A DNA stretch of 64,000 nucleotides from Prosapia bicincta (lineage: Eukaryota; Arthropoda; Insecta; Hemiptera; Cercopidae), in NCBI GenBank assembly GCA_036971475.1, contig JBAIZL010000006.1, positions 12,232,205 through 12,296,204 on the forward strand, read 5' to 3'. Positions within the stretch are counted from its first letter, which is position 1. Each line of letters begins with the position of its first letter. Shown in pieces: positions 46,633-58,289 of this stretch. The notes beneath the pieces were generated by a model. That model ran no database searches. It was not told the origin of the DNA and saw only the letters and a program-made list of their open reading frames with translations. A program made the position numbers and the translations under genes.

Positions 46633-47947
46633 CAGGGTGCGGCAGCATAACATCCTTTTTTTATATGATCCCCATTTAGTTAGTTGATGTAATAGCGGAG
46701 CGCTAGTGGTCTTGTTCAAGAGGAGGTACATGAAAAGTTTGTATCAACTCGTTTTAGTCGCCATCCTGCTTTGGAATAGTAGGTAGCGTGCATTTGCCGT
46801 TGAGGCCTACTTTTCAAGAGGATGTTCGGTTATTGCAACACAGCGCGCATTTCGGAATCGCCATAATTTAGCCCCGTTGGCTCCCGTCCCAGACCGCAAA
46901 TCAATTGTTACATGGGTTACTACATTCAGACAAACTGCAAGTGCGCAAAACGAAGAACTGGATTCCCTCGGCCCGTTAAATCACCTGAGAATATTGAAGC
47001 AGTGAGAGCGTCAATGTTGCAATCACCACGGCGTTCTGCGCGCAAACACGCATCTGCCCTTGGTTTATCCGATCGTTCTGTGAGAAGAATTCTTCGTGAT
47101 GATCTTCATTTTCATCCCTATTAGAGGGCGATAGTGCAGGAAATTTCAGAACGTGACTTCAATTCCTTGACGAACGCGTGTGAGTTTCTTCTTGATGTCG
47201 TTCCCGAGGGTGCTATTGTTTTTTTTAGCGATGAAGCCCATTTTAATTTGTGTTGGTCGGTTAACAAACAAAACATGCGCTACTGGGCTGACAACAGTAT
47301 TGCCCTCGAGAATTGCATCAAAGGCCTTTGCATTCACCCAAAGTCACAGTGTGGTGTGCAATTTCCTCAGCTGGAATTATTGGTCACTGGTTTTTTTAGT
47401 AAAATGAGATTACAGTGACAGTGAATTCTGACCGATATGTAAACATGCTACAGATTTTTTTTTCTCACGGCTAGAAGAGTTGGATTTGGGGGAAACTTGG
47501 TTCCGACAAGACGGTGCAACAGCACACACTTCAAGAGCATCGATGGCTGTTTTAAGGGAACACTTTCCAGAGCGCCTTATCCCAATTAGAGGCAATTTGG
47601 AATGGCCGGCACGCTCTTCCGATAGGTCGCTTGTGATTTTTTCTATGGGTTTTTTTGAAATCCCGTGTTTATGTGAACCGTTCAAGAACCCTACAAGATT
47701 TGTAGACCAACATCCAAGAAGAAATTGCCCATATAACACCTGCTACGCTAACAAGAGTCATGACAAACGCCAGAAATCGGTTTACGCAATGTATTGAGAA
47801 TGAGGGACGTCACCTAACAGATTGGATTTTCAAAACAATGTAAATAAAACATGTATCTACATTATAAAAAATAAATAATTATTTTTATATGCATACAATA
47901 GTCTTTTTTGAGTTTTCAAAAAAGGAAGTTATGCTGCTGCAACCTCT
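46633..47947 (+). mobile_element. Tc1/mariner element with both terminal repeats and TA duplication
   Basis: Left end CAGGGTGCGGCAGCATAAC and, on the opposite strand, right end AGAGGTTGCAGCAGCATAAC form terminal inverted repeats, both continuing into TCCTTTTTT. TA lies immediately outside each end (46631-46632 and 47948-47949), the target duplication of this superfamily. Length of about 1.3 kb is normal for a mariner. It lies in DNA unique to copy B. Confidence 0.92.
46730..47844 (+). pseudogene. Mariner transposase, DD41D-type, disrupted
   Basis: A plausible ATG at 46730 is in frame with 'RAFAVEAYFSRG' (46787 on), but TAG at 46784 interrupts it. 'RNRHNLAP' and 'FRQT' follow (first helix-turn-helix), then a frameshift near 46940. 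'RSARKHASALGLSDRSVRRI' (second helix-turn-helix) is readable in 46912-47124; the frame then breaks again. Catalytic residues: first D in 'FFSDEAHF' (47230), second D in 'FRQDGATAHT' (47510), third D as TGT-GAT (47635), which is one base out of frame with the second. Restoring one base gives 41 residues between them, the DD41D spacing known for a group of mariner-like transposases. Several further frameshifts lie before the stop near 47842. Not functional. Confidence 0.9.
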
Positions 47948-47949
47948 TA

Positions 47950-48638
47950 TACAGCTATATCGGGATTATTTGGCAGATCCATTGTAGGCTATCCAATCCT
48001 AACGTAAATTTGAGTTTGCACTCCGGTAACCTTAATACCAGTTACATGACCATTCCGAAATGAGAAAATAATCTGCTCACAATCATCTTTTGGGTATATA
48101 TAACTTTCTTACTTCTGCTATTTAAATCCGATTCGTAAATTAACTTTTTTCTTCTCCTGACGACGTTGCCCGAACGTGAGTATTTGGTTTTATATCTTGG
48201 TTTTCAAGGTCCGTACTTATTTAAAACGTGATTGTATTACGTATTAGATTTTTTATTGTTTGAGATATAACATGTGTTTCGTAAGAATTCGAATTAAACA
48301 AAAACCAATTTTCATTTTAATAATTTTCAAACAAATGAAGTAATTTGTGCACTCCATTTTGTTCAAACTAGTCCGAAAAGGATATTACTGTGGAGATAAT
48401 TTAAAAGGATTTTCAGGGATTTCCCGCTGTAAGGACACCATATGTGACTCGTAAGTAAATTTCTTTTACTGCCCTATTGGAAGAAATGAATAGATTTCTG
48501 TCCCTAGTATACAGTTTGAAAAAAATAGTAGTACAGCTTTACAGGTATAATCTATTGTATATAATTTTAATCTTTTACGTTATTACAACTAAATCTACGA
48601 TATAATATTTTATTGAATGTTATATCAAGTTGAAACTT

Positions 48639-48640
<2 letters not shown>
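47950..48640. other. B-only segment, no gene recognised
   Basis: AT-rich DNA to the right of the mariner element. No repeats or domains seen. Confidence 0.4.
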
Positions 48641-48642
<2 letters not shown>

Positions 48643-48690
<48 letters not shown>

Positions 48691-48735
48691 AACTTCTTTA
48701 TATAGTTGTTTATAAATACGAAAGAATACATGTTG

Positions 48736-48775
<40 letters not shown>
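48643..48775. repeat. Two (TA)n tracts left of the ribozyme palindrome
   Basis: TA units at 48643-48687 and 48740-48775. A third tract (49022-49083) follows the palindrome on the right. Confidence 0.95.
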
Positions 48776-48787
<12 letters not shown>

Positions 48788-48869
48788 TTATCGCAATATG
48801 TATTCTTGTGTATTAATAAAGAACATTAGTCAAAATACAAATACAAGTATTATAATTAAATTTACAATT

Positions 48870-48911
48870 CAAAGCTTTTCGTTGGCTAACAGTACCGACA
48901 TCATCAGGAAT
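48870..48911 (-). ncRNA. Hammerhead ribozyme motif, left arm
   Basis: Minus strand: CTGATGA (48901-48907), stem II GTCGG/CCAAC (one C-A mismatch), GAAA (48877-48880), AAGCTT palindrome, T17. The core boxes are intact. Confidence 0.68.
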
Positions 48912-48928
48912 ATTAATCATTGTTTAAT

Positions 48929-48969
48929 ATTCCTGATGATGTTGGTACTGTTAGCCAGCGAAAAGCTTT
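48929..48969 (+). ncRNA. Hammerhead ribozyme motif, right arm
   Basis: Plus strand: CTGATGA (48933-48939), stem II GTTGG/CCAGC (one G-U wobble), GAAA (48960-48963), AAGCTT palindrome, T17. Compared with the left arm, stem II changed on both sides independently but still pairs. Stem I is weaker than in the PLE copies. Confidence 0.7.
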
Positions 48970-49018
48970 AAATTGTAAATTCAATTATAATTCTTGTATT
49001 TGTATTTTGACTTATGTT

Positions 49019-49021
<3 letters not shown>

Positions 49022-49083
<62 letters not shown>
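49022..49083. repeat. (TA)n microsatellite
   Basis: About 30 TA units directly after the palindrome. Confidence 0.97.
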
Positions 49084-49085
<2 letters not shown>

Positions 49086-49444
49086 TCTTATTTTTGAATG
49101 TTTGAAAGACTAGTATAATACAGTGAATAATAGAAACATTATAAAATAATAACTTTTGCATCATTATTAGTTTTTGTAACATAATTCGTGTATGAAGTTC
49201 ATTATTCTTACTATCGCATGTTGTATGTAACCAGAACGTTTTATCAGTATTTATTATGTGTAACAACTGAAATAAAATAAATATTAGAGGTAGTCAATTT
49301 CCTAAAGCTGCCTCAAACTTGTTGACCTAAAATTGAATCATTTGTTAGAAAATATATATAATTTTAGGAAAAGATAGTATCTCAATTACCATATTCTCAA
49401 TTTACAAACACAACAAACAGTGTATACTAAAGCTGTCAATAAAT

Positions 49445-49815
49445 TTCTTACTATAGCAGGTCACACGTAAGCTGGCGCGCGACCTTTATGGGCTAGCATA
49501 AGCTAGGGGAATGGTAGAGGAAGCAAAATACCGTTCTATAGACAGCAATTTCTTAACGATTGTCGTTGATCCAACACGCTCTACAAAAACCATGCTTTTG
49601 AATAGAGCTACCATTTTTCGTTTTCTAACAATCGATCTAGCAATTATTTAAGAGTAAACAGTTATACTTTCCTTTGTTAGGAAGAATGTCATCTGATTCA
49701 TAGGTTACATGTAAAACAGTGTGTAACTTCCTAAAATCTTGACATTCAGCAACCAGTTAACTTACGTCTAGTAATTCTAAGTGTTCCTTTATGTCTATTC
49801 TTATCCTAACTAACC
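49445..49815 (+). repeat. Duplication blocks B4 and B5 (mates 6840-7230 and 7925-8040)
   Basis: Match to A resumes here after the 12-kb B-only stretch. 'gtaagctggcgcgcgacc' corresponds to 'gtaagctagcgcgcgactt' at 6855. From 49704 the match moves to 7930. It stops at 'tatcctaact' (49801-49810), where the next B-only segment begins. Confidence 0.85.
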
Positions 49816-50563
49816 TCAGGAAAATTACGTTGTTAAAGTGAAAAAACAGAACTTCGAGGTATCGAGTTGATGTATAAAAAAATAAACATCAATTTAATTT
49901 AGTTTACCTTCATTAGATAATGTGGAATTCACCTGTATCTTCACCGGTAGGGCTAAGAGGCCTATAGGGAAATTTTATTTTGACGTGTTGGTAACCCTGC
50001 ATGGTTGTTAAGAGTGAAAACCCTATATTTTCTTCAAGCTTTTACTGCCTTAATGCTAAAGGTCTCATCTTATTTCAGTGAAGTAGGTAATTTTTTTCTT
50101 TAATATGTACCAGGTCTATGAGGCCTACCTGTGTCTGACTTGTTACTCAATTTATAAAGGCCTCTCAGGCCTACCTGCGTCATACTCCTCTCAAACTTCT
50201 AATATTATAGGAATTGAACTATTGCCAAACAAATGTGAACAGCATTATTATTCAAGATTTCCATTGAAATCTCATTCTCAATTTTACGCTATATATTTTT
50301 CTTATTTTCATATTGATATGAATATAAAGAGAAGTGTCAAGATGAAAAAAAATGTTTTCCTCTGCGAACTAGATTTATTTAAAAAAAGCATTTATTGACT
50401 TTGATTTCGTAATATCTATTTTTTATGTACTACCATTTTTGTGGTTATGTTTTATTTTACAAAATGGAGGCCTTTAGAAAATCGCGAACTCTATTGGTGC
50501 GAAGTTCGGATCCCGTCTTTCCTGCAGATGATTCTATTCATCAGTTTCTTTAACATTACAGCG

Positions 50564-51210
50564 AAGACTTAATTGCTTCGAACGTAAATGAGGAACTCTC
50601 TAATGCAACTGAAGATGAGGATGACGTGGGAGGTAATGATGTCGTCTCAAAAAGATGTTTCAAAGTATGTTGGTAAAGATGGAGATGTTTAGAATGGGAA
50701 AGAACATAAAACTGCAATGAATCCGTCACATAATATACTAAAAATATCTGGAATACCAGGTGATTCAAAATACATTCTTCAAAAATTTGATAGACCTCCG
50801 ACAGAAATTGATGTATGGAAATTATTATTCGATGAAGAAATGATGGAGAACACTTTGAAATGGACTAATGTTGATAGGGGAAAAAAGACAAAATGTCACC
50901 CACGAGGATCAGAAATACTATTATCAGAACATCAAACAAAATGAGTTATTGGTATTTATTGGATTAATAATGTTATGGGCAAATATGAAGTTTTTTAGAG
51001 AGAATAATAAATCGATATTCGGGAATGATGAGTTTGAGCGAACAATTTTTCACCTAATTACATCTATGAAAGATTCATTACAATCAAAACTTCTCTTAGA
51101 TTTGACAATCCCAGTGATAGAAGTAGTTGATACAATACATATTACACACAGAAAAAAATTTATGTTTTATAATTCACTTCCAAAAAAAAATAATATGTTA
51201 ATAAATTAAT
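50564..51210 (+). pseudogene. piggyBac-like transposase, N-terminal fragment
   Basis: An acidic N-terminal part (about 50570-50640, codons for 'NATEDEDDVG') is followed, after frame changes, by 'KFDRPPTEIDVWKLLFDEEM' (50717-50944), and then in another frame by 'QNELLVFIGLIMLWANMKF' (50868-51209). The spacing and the hydrophobic 'FIGL' helix match the start of the piggyBac transposase domain (DDE_Tnp_1_7). The catalytic aspartates are missing and the frame is broken at least twice. The bracketing motifs with GGCCTACCTG may be subterminal repeats, but TTAA ends were not located. Confidence 0.65.
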
Positions 51211-51589
51211 TGTTAATAGTTTTTCATTATTCATGAGTGATGTCTTTTATATGTACTATGCAGAAAATATGGATTTTGGATATGGACATTTCTAACTTTT
51301 TTTACGGTTTTTAAATTATATTGATGTTTATATAATATGTGTTGTTTTTTACCTACCCCCCCCCCCTAGTTCGTATAGGAGAAATTAATTAAAAATATCT
51401 TAGTTTCAAACTATTACAAAACCTATATTATATAACAACTAATACACTCTTATTTTGTAATTAGATCGATTTATTTGTGGTACAGGTCTACTAGGCCTAC
51501 CTGAGACTGTGGCATACAAGATATAACCTGTGATGGTACGGATTAGAGGCCAATATCTTCACTTCTGCAAACAAATAGTTTATACTAAT

Positions 51590-52110
51590 TTTAAACTACT
51601 TAACTAAGTGAATACGTAATTGCTTACCTTCTGACGCGTTTCAAAACGTTCTTTCCTTTTACGAAGCTAACCCTCCACTAGCGGCTTTTGGCTGTTTACA
51701 AACGGTATGACAGGGTTGGACTTATGACAGTGGGTGAGGTGTCGGCATTTTGTGTGATGTATTGGAAGAGGCTATTGGCTTCAAAGTTTGTGTGGTCGTT
51801 TAGTATATTTTCCCTGTCTGTTGGACAGTGTTTGTAGATTTCATATTTTTCTAAGTTTGTTAATGTTTTACTCTGTTTTAATGTGTGTAGAGTATTAAAA
51901 TTAGTTTGTATGTCTATATGTGAGTGTGGGGTGTTGTTTAGGTGTTTCGCTTAGCTGGATTTAGGGTTTGATTGTTTTATTTGTGTATTGTGTTCATCGA
52001 AGCGTGTATAGAATGACCTGCTAGTTTGACTGATGTAATAGTTGGGACAATAGTTGCAAGTTCATTTGTAAATACCTGAGGGTTTGTATATGTCAGTTTC
52101 TTTTTGAAAA
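51590..52110 (-). mobile_element. PLE of a different lineage, 3' fragment
   Basis: The minus-strand frame from about 52080 to the stop at 51696 reads 'SGIYK', stop, 'TCNYCPNYYISQTSRSFYTR', 'FDEH', a later stop, then 'LNNTPHSHI', 'LEKYEIYKH' and a C-terminal 'SYRL'. This is a GIY-YIG endonuclease with a CxxC pair between the two motifs, different from the Asn/Lys-rich PLE at 21.5-24 kb. Damage: two in-frame stops and YIG changed to YIS. The 3' tail contains TTTTGAAACGCGTC (51650 region, minus strand), which has box 2, palindrome ACGCGT and C17 of a hammerhead, but no good box 1. Confidence 0.8.
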
Positions 52111-52445
52111 GTACCGACATACACACTAATTTAAAAATTCTACAAAAATTAAAACAGAGTAAAAACTAACAACTTCAGAAAAATATGAAATCTACAAACA
52201 CTACGTAACAGGCAGGGAAAATATACTAAACGACCACACACACTTTGTAGCCAATAGCCTCTTGAGATACGTCACACAAATCGCCGACACCTCACCCACT
52301 GTCATAAATCCAACCCTGTTATACCGTTTGTAAACAGATAAAAGCCAATAGTAGAGGGTTAGCTTCGTAAAAGGAACGAACGTTTTGAAACGCGTCCGCA
52401 AGTAAGCAATGACGTATTCACTTAGTTAAGTACGAGTTGTTTAAA
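52111..52445 (+). mobile_element. Inverted second copy of the PLE 3' fragment
   Basis: About 52160-52445 is the inverse of 51590-51870 ('aaatatgaaatctacaaaca', 'cgacacctcacccactgtca', 'tttgaaacgcgtc'). The frame is destroyed by many stops. With the minus-strand copy it forms an inverted repeat with about 290 bases between the arms; the 3' ends point outward. Confidence 0.82.
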
Positions 52446-52565
52446 ATTAGTTCAATCAATGAATTCAAGATGATTACATCATGAAACTTACATAGTTTAT
52501 GTTTGGAAACTGTTTTTTACTATACCTATAGACAATCATAACCAAATACAACCATCATCATATAC

Positions 52566-53790
52566 ATCCGTCATATTCTGACACTTTGAGGCTATATTTT
52601 ATAAGACTTTTTAGAAATGTGGGATATCATTGTGTAATATTTTCTATAACATTAGGTGTTTAAGTAGGTGTTTAAGATCAGTTCGGGATTGTATGAGGAT
52701 AAATAATGCACAGTATTACATAATACCTATTTGTAATTTGCGACGCATGAGAAATGTTTTTTATTGCTTGTGTTTTAATACCCAAGTAAAAATATCAGTC
52801 TCGAAATAACAGATTTCTTCAAATATTTAAATGTTTTTTTCGGACGTGTTGATATTTAAATTATATATTTCCTGCAAGAGGTTTATTCAACCTTTTGACA
52901 ATTTCCTAGTTTTTCGCCTAGGATTTATGCTTTATTTTTATTTTGAATATCATAATTACCTGCAAATCCTATCATTGTTCCATTCCCGTTGACGCGTTTC
53001 GGAGTAACTCCATCAGTTAGAACTAATGGAAATCATAATTAGGGAGAAGATTTTTTAATTGTTTCTGACTGATGAAGGTGTTCCTAAACGAGGAGAAAGA
53101 CAATGCTAGGACTAGAAGGAACGTTTACTTAACCGTTTGCTACTTCAATACAAAGAACAACCAGTCTGTTTGGTTATGCCATATATTGAAGATAGTGACA
53201 TATTTCGTTTGATAATAACTTATTACTCCAAACTACCTAATTTTGTTTGAGGTTTTTCAAAAAAAAACAAGTCGTAAATTTCTCATATTACAAGGTCGCA
53301 TCAGTAGGATATATATTTCAAGAAATCATAATACATACAATTAAATTTTTAAAGAGAAATAAGTTTTAAAAGAAATTTCCCTCAAAGTTAAAAGGAACTA
53401 AAATTATACAAAAACAATTTGCATGATTATTTTCTAAAGAGCTTTCGAAACTGATACTTTCATGAGATGATAATGAGGGTTGAAATTTGTTCATGTTTTT
53501 TACATTATGTTCGAGAATATTGAGCGATGTAAACCAACTCAAGAAAATGGTATTTCAATAAATAGTAGGTATAATGTACAGAATGATATGTTCTTTGAAG
53601 TAATGGGTAGTTTCGAATCCTGAAAACTAAAACGATTGCTCTAGTAGGAAGTTAATTTTGAAGAACAGACATTCTAGTGCTACCGTTCAAACTCTTTTAA
53701 AAGTTTTTTCTACAAATAAAATTCTGTAAGATGTATTTTTAAGGACTTTTGCCAAATCTATAGTAGTACACTTAGCTTTGTTTGTTATAT
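52566..53790 (+). repeat. Duplication block B6 (mate A6 8040-9200)
   Basis: Collinear with A6. Contains the counterpart of the palindrome at 8430-8595. No gene recognised. Confidence 0.88.
52975..53120. repeat. Palindrome with second-family hammerhead relics
   Basis: Minus strand at 52992-53016: CTGATGG (core A9 changed to G), perfect hairpin GGAGT-T-ACTCC, GAAA (52997-53000), ACGCGT palindrome, C17. Plus strand at 53069-53090: CTGATGA, GG...CC, TAAA instead of GAAA. In A the state is reversed: the plus-strand unit has both boxes intact. Each copy thus lost a different half. Confidence 0.65.
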
Positions 53791-53799
53791 ATATATATA

Positions 53800-55690
53800 T
53801 ATGTAATAATTCATTGAAATATAACTAACACGAATATATCTTTAATAAATATTTTAAAAAGCTAACAAAATATTGTATTGCTATTATTTTGAATTTACCG
53901 TATATTAATAAATGTTGTTAGAGTATTATTTGCGTAAATGATTATAACACAAAATGTTTTATCAAGCTAAGCCTGTTAATTGTTTTAATAGTACAAGGGT
54001 CATAATTAACAGTTATTAGGTTCGGCGGCCACAAAACGCGTTTGGTCATTACCTTTAAAATATTGTATCCAATACATTTCTTCATAATACTGTTTGCCCC
54101 GCAGTAATAACATTACGTAGAGCCATTTTGTTACGTAACAAAAGGGCATTTACAAGTATTACAGTGATAGTGTTATCACAGTAATAGAATCCTCACGAAA
54201 CAAACGGTTGAAATTACAAATGGTGGATTCAGTGTGTTTGTTTCAAAACAAGGCAATTAATTACAGCGAGTACAAATGACAATTTATGTCTCACTTGTAA
54301 TTATGTTACAAAAGGTCAACTGGAACTACGCTCTACACATTAGTTGCAACGATCATGGCGTACATGGTTATTTCTGAATATTCTCATGTCACTATTTAAA
54401 TGCATCACTAACATAAACTGTACTAGTTGGGTTTAACTTTTCGTTAAATTGCAGTGGTCATTTTTATTAGATAACATTCATAAACGTTCTAATGCAAGAT
54501 ATAACTTGGCAAATAGATCAGTATAAGAACTTTGTTAGGTGCAAAAATTGTCAATAATTCAATGGCTATATAAAATTTTAATTATATTCATTATTAAAAT
54601 CATATTTTGCTTCAAATAAAATATTTTTAAATTTTTACATTAAATTACACCAAATAAAATAAGTAAAAGTACAATATCTATATTTTGTTCACTCAGATAT
54701 TCTGTGACTGTATGGGTGTGTGTGTGTGTGCGTGTGTGTGTCACTATTTAAATGCATTACTAACATAGACTGTAATAGTTTGGTTTAACTTTTCGTTAAA
54801 TTGCAGTGCTCATTTTTATTAGATAACATTCATAAATGTTCTAATGCAAGATATAACATTTCAAATATTTCAATATTAGAACTTTGTTAGGTGCAAAAAG
54901 TTTCATTAATTCAATATCTATGTCATATATTATTATTAAAAATAATACAAACATAAGTTTCTTTCAATATTGTACTTATTCTAATTTATTCGATTTCTAT
55001 AAATTAGTGAAACAATAATGTATTTAAATATTATTTTGCTCAGAATATCTCTATAATATTGAATTAATCATATGAGTTTCAATATAAAAACATTACATAT
55101 TTATTTAATAATTTGTGCTTATTTCGCCATTGTAGGAGTATTTTAGTGTATGGATGTGCAATCAAAAATTGTAAAATAAATTACATTGTATATTTTTAAA
55201 AATCAATCAAAATATAAAAATATTACAGCCTATGTAAAACGTTTTTTTTTTTTTAATTACATATACAAACTACGTGTGCGTAATGACCAATTGTGTTATT
55301 ATTTGTCGTATTCAATGAACAAATAGAACGTATATTTCCGAGATAAAAATCCATACCTAAATGTCGAGCACGCTTGATGAAACTATAAGCTAAGCGTTAG
55401 ACTACAGTCCGGCACGGTTTCAGAGTTCCCTTTCTAATTAAGACGAAGTCCCTGGCCATATTAAATAGCGATGTTGAAGCAATCGTGACTTCCACATAAC
55501 TAATTAAAGTTTCAGTGACCTCGCCAACCTTTATCTGATACGCAATAACTCTTTTACATTAGCAAAACGTAGTTTCAATTAACGTCTGCAGTTCTAGATA
55601 ATTGTTTTTTTTGGCTTTATGAAAGTTAAGCTATTTCCATCAATATGAAATATATCTTTGTATTCTACTACTAAATTAGTTAGTAGTTTT
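53800..55690 (+). repeat. Duplication block B7 (mate A7 9540-11550)
   Basis: Contains a tandem duplication absent from A: 54386-54600 is repeated at 54741-54960 ('tcactatttaaatgcat', 'cttttcgttaaattgcagtg'), separated by a stretch including a GT tract (54716-54740). No gene recognised. Confidence 0.9.
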
Positions 55691-55734
55691 CAAGTATTCT
55701 AGTACTAAAATAGTCTTCAAAATGTATTATAAAA

Positions 55735-58060
55735 ATTCTATATACTAGAACCTTATGTGCAGATATTATGTAGTTAACCTCCTACAAGACGTATGACTTC
55801 GAAATGCTCAGAGAGGAACAACGAACGGGAATGTAATTAATCAGCTGACTCTGATACTGTATATAGTCCTGAATAATAATATAAAGAATAGCAATGTCTA
55901 TATTCAGTTAAAAAAATATTTTTATTCTTATTCATAGATAGAGAAATTATCTCATTTTCATATTGCTAGAGGAACCATAAGTAAGTTGGAAGTTTTCTGG
56001 CTTCCTTCCATTAACATTTAAAATAGAGAGTTTACATTTCTTATTTGTTACGCTAATAAACGTTTACAACAATTAGGAAATATTAACCTTAATGTCTTAC
56101 ACAATTTTTACAGTAATATTATTATATTATTATAATTAAATTTAGGTTTGTGTTATATTTATGCCACTAATAATGCTTCTGTAACATATATATATTAAAA
56201 ATATATTTTAAAAGTCTAAATACTTTGAAATTATGCATTAACTGAGTATAATTAAATGGTAATTTTATTTAATTATAAATAAGAAATAAGTAAATGATAT
56301 TAGGATGTATTTATAAATAGATACTAAACATCATTTGTGGTCAAATTTTACAAATTGATATATAATTAATATTTTAAAAGCTATATATGTTGAAAAGTAC
56401 AAGATTGTATTTAGGTGATAACTATAATATTACATCATTACATAAAGGAAACTTTAGTCATCATATTTAGTTTTTTTAATTAAAAGCTGCTTCCCTTTTT
56501 GAAGTTAGTTTCAAATGTCAATATAAGACAGGATCTATATCAGTTATAATGTTCACATGTCTGGAAAAGCAAATTGTCGTAACAAGGTGTTTTTTATGGT
56601 CACATAAACTCTCTTCACCCACCTTAATATATGGAATTCTGAATGACTTATCGTGGCGCTGTTCCTGACAGGGATTTATCCTGTCACTTTTTCAACCAGA
56701 CTTTCGTCCAACACTTGCTCATTATACATGGACAGAACTTGTCCAGTCGGGTACATGGAACTAGCATCTGACACCTTGTTTGAGCGATCAAGCACTTTCT
56801 CCTTTATTTATCCTGAATATGTGGTGTTAGATAGTGGTGTCATGAGAAACTGGGTATTAATATGCTAAAACGTTTTTTTCCATGTAATGTTTTTTTTTAA
56901 ATTCTGGCTTTGAGTAACACACATCACTCATAGTCGTTACAAAATCCCTGATAAAATATTGAAACAACAGTTTACTTGTATTTTCAAGGTCACATTACTG
57001 TGATATGTACCTACGTGTTGTGCGGCCACTCGGATGAAAGTATCTACAATAGAAAAATGTTATTCAGCGATAAAAATATTTCCTTTTCTGAGATAAAACG
57101 TCTTGATATTATTACCTTTATATTTATTTAATTTACAGCTATCGCTGCTACCTTTAGTTTTAAACTATTTGAGAGATTTTAGTAGAGATATCCTTCGACG
57201 ATAAGCGTAGACGTGTATTACGTCCAGACATTATCATTTGTATACATTTTAATATAGTCACATATTAATCTGTATTAGAGTATATTACTATCTGGCCTAT
57301 TTAAGTGTATATCGGTGTGAGTATTATTTTATTGTTTAATACTTTATTTAAAATCAATATGGTAAAATGCGTTTCCTAAAAAGATTCTCGTTTGCATTTT
57401 GCTATTACAAATACATTTACTACATAATCATATCATTATTATTTGTTTTGACAGTAATCTCTGGGTTATTTTATTTACATCTTCAAATCACTTCCCTAAT
57501 TACTGAACATATGTAACATAATTTTAAAATTATCATTTCCCTTAATCTAGAATCGTCCCCTCTAAGTCCGAACAGAACGTTGATTCCACATTAGTAAAGG
57601 TTTAAAGGCTTCTCAACTAACGTTTTGTTTTGTTTTGCTAATGTGTTTACTCTACACTTTATTTATGTTTCAGATAAAAAGAAATAACTAAAATAGGAGG
57701 AAAACAAATATTTTTAGTCGATAATAACCTTCAGCATGGAAGATGTATAATTTGCGGTAAGACGTAGAAAATAAATGGTAAAATAAACAGTCTTTTCATT
57801 GTTTGAAAACATATCTGTTTTCATAAGGATCCGCGAAAACACCGTTATTTCTGTAAACATTATCTTGCCTATCGAATTCCCAAGTTGGCAAAAGTTTGCA
57901 TAGAAGCTAAAGTTTATCGCCCTTGAGTGCTTTAAATGTCTTGCCCTAAAGTTTCGTAGGCGAATGAAAACACATCTATTCAAAGTGATGAATTTAAAAA
58001 AGGAAATAAAAATTATATGGGTTTACCCACAAATATAATCCTCTTAAAAACTGCTGAATT
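55735..58060 (+). repeat. Duplication block B8 (mate A8 13586-15660)
   Basis: Collinear with A8; extra DNA at 56050-56460. The open frame at 56653-56868 is interrupted in A and has no recognised domain. The dispersed repeat 'cctatcgaattcccaagttg' is at 57868. Confidence 0.88.
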
Positions 58061-58154
58061 CATTTGCTACTTTATTTTATATATTAGAAATCGCTCTAAA
58101 ATAAGTATTAAATACATTAGTTAATCTGTTTAAAACAGCATATAAATAAATAAG

Positions 58155-58159
<5 letters not shown>

Positions 58160-58192
<33 letters not shown>

Positions 58193-58226
58193 TATATATA
58201 TTTAAAACAGCATATAAATAAATAAG

Positions 58227-58284
<58 letters not shown>
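58160..58284. repeat. Duplicated (TA)n unit
   Basis: A unit of about 70 bases, 'acagcatataaataaataag' plus (TA)n, occurs twice in tandem (58136-58200 and 58206-58284). Confidence 0.92.
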
Positions 58285-58285
<1 letters not shown>

Positions 58286-58289
58286 TCAT

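Larger units (their letters stand above)
48817..49023. repeat. Palindrome with two hammerhead motifs head to head
   Basis: Arms of about 100 bp centred at 48917-48923. 'aaagaaca..agtcaaaataca' on the left is 'tgtattttgact.atgttct' on the right. Each arm contains one hammerhead core (48870-48911 minus, 48929-48969 plus). Both ends meet (TA)n tracts. No coding sequence lies inside. Confidence 0.88.
49816..52565. other. B-only segment with piggyBac-like and PLE remains
   Basis: In A the mates of 49815 and 52570 are adjacent (8035-8040), so 2.75 kb was gained in B or lost in A. It contains a piggyBac-like fragment (50564-51210), three copies of a GGCCTACCTG-containing motif (about 50122, 50170, 51493), and the inverted PLE fragments (51590-52445). 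An 11-base C run at 51356-51366 stands out in this AT-rich DNA. Confidence 0.75.

Noticed and set aside
56653..56868. 71-codon frame that looks protein-like
   Set aside because: The A mate (14280-14480) has frameshifts and no recognisable family was seen; could be an old exon or transposon piece, but not supportable.
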